From the NCBI GenBank assembly GCA_032718475.1, contig JAUCBJ010002528.1, positions 1 to 26,716 on the forward strand: a stretch of 26,716 nucleotides of DNA, given 5' to 3'. Of the stretch, positions 26,331 through 26,716 are shown one piece after another. The notes under the pieces were generated by a model, which was not told the origin of the DNA, made no database searches, and was given only the letters and a program-made list of their open reading frames with translations. The stretch's first letter is position 1. The number at the start of each line of letters is the position of its first letter. Made by a program: the position numbers and the translations under genes. Source of the DNA: Nemertoderma westbladi (Eukaryota; Xenacoelomorpha; Nemertodermatida; Nemertodermatidae).

Positions 26331-26716
26331 GTTAACAACATCGTTTATTGTTTTGGTTAGAAAAAGCCGTCTCTGTAACCTGCTCCTTTCCCTCAATTGG
26401 TAACAACATCGTTTATTGTTTTGGTTAGAAAAACCCGTCTCTGTAACCTGCTCCTTTCCCTCAATTGGTAACAACATCGTTTATTGTTTTGGTTAGAAAA
26501 AGCCGTCTCTGATAACCTGCTCCTTTCCCTCAATTGGTAACAACATCGTTTATTGTTTTGGTTAGAAAAAGCCGTCTCTGAAACCTGCTCCATTCCCTCA
26601 ATTGGTAACAACATCGTTTATTGTTTTGGTTAGAAAAAGCAGTTTCTAAAACCTGCTCCTTTCCCTCAATTGGTAACTACATCGTTTATTGTTTTGGTTA
26701 GAAAAAGCCGTCTCTG
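26331..26716 (+). repeat. 68-bp tandem repeat array, continues past the window
   Basis: TAAC(A/T)AC starts units at 26333, 26401, 26469, 26538, 26606 and 26674 (spacing 68, one of 69). The unit is TAACAACATCGTTTATTGTT, TTGGTTAGAAAAAGCCGTCT, CTG(T/A)AACCTGCTCCTTTCCC, TCAATTGG. Units differ by only one to a few bases, so the array is recent or homogenised. The long minus-strand ORF through it is a repeat artefact. Confidence 0.95.

Noticed and set aside
26393-26614. 73-codon minus-strand ORF
   Set aside because: It only spans the 68-bp tandem repeat and repeats the same peptide; no independent coding evidence.
26331-26716. CRISPR-like regular array
   Set aside because: The units are contiguous 68-bp tandem copies with no unique spacers, and the DNA is eukaryotic. 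The 4490-5675 and 6527-7075 arrays fail for the same reason.

Overview
The window reads as nuclear DNA of an invertebrate metazoan, probably marine. Supporting signs are a split gene with GT-AG introns, a pol III tRNA-Trp gene without an encoded CCA, tRNA-derived SINEs, several non-LTR retrotransposons, a Ty3/gypsy remnant and many small inverted-repeat DNA elements. No phylum can be named from this alone. Only two ordinary protein genes are visible: OSTF1 (SH3 plus ankyrin; minus strand, CDS in one exon) and, on the plus strand, the two 3' exons of an ANKUB1-like ankyrin gene. They are transcribed divergently. The ubiquitin-like N-terminus expected of ANKUB1 was not found, so OSTF1 may lie inside an ANKUB1 intron.

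Layout. 1-717: degenerate minisatellite split by a tRNA-type SINE. 851-1126: foldback element. 1201-4489: decayed minus-strand gypsy pol (RT, RNase H, zinc-binding, integrase, C-terminal domain), interrupted by two copies of one SINE and by a 5'-truncated RTE-like fragment with a 12-bp target duplication. 4490-5675: minisatellite of 36/41-bp units that joins the broken end of the gypsy RT. 5676-8744: dispersed repeats, a four-unit tandem repeat, a perfect hairpin and a small inverted-repeat element. 8766-12374: OSTF1 and ANKUB1. 13316-14165: degenerate tandem repeat. 14170-15345: GC-rich remnant of a retroelement C-terminus with a CCHC knuckle and an endonuclease-like segment. 16330-17310: two inverted-repeat elements, one with about 137-bp arms and a possible 6-bp target duplication. 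17688-17759: tRNA-Trp(CCA).

19150-24064 is a retroposon cluster: a plus-strand RTE-like element with an intact-looking endonuclease order but a deleted RT core, then a 5'-truncated minus-strand RTE-like element bounded by a 12-bp direct repeat and ending in a TAG-repeat tail. Its RT is split by a 266-bp foldback element built from 14 copies of a 14-bp near-palindrome and flanked by a 9-bp duplication. Removing 275 bp brings the two RT halves into one frame. The right end holds a hAT-like terminus, another RTE 3' end, long C and G runs, and a 68-bp tandem array that runs off the window.

The genes do not form a pathway. The main story is layered transposition whose order can be read from junctions and target duplications.
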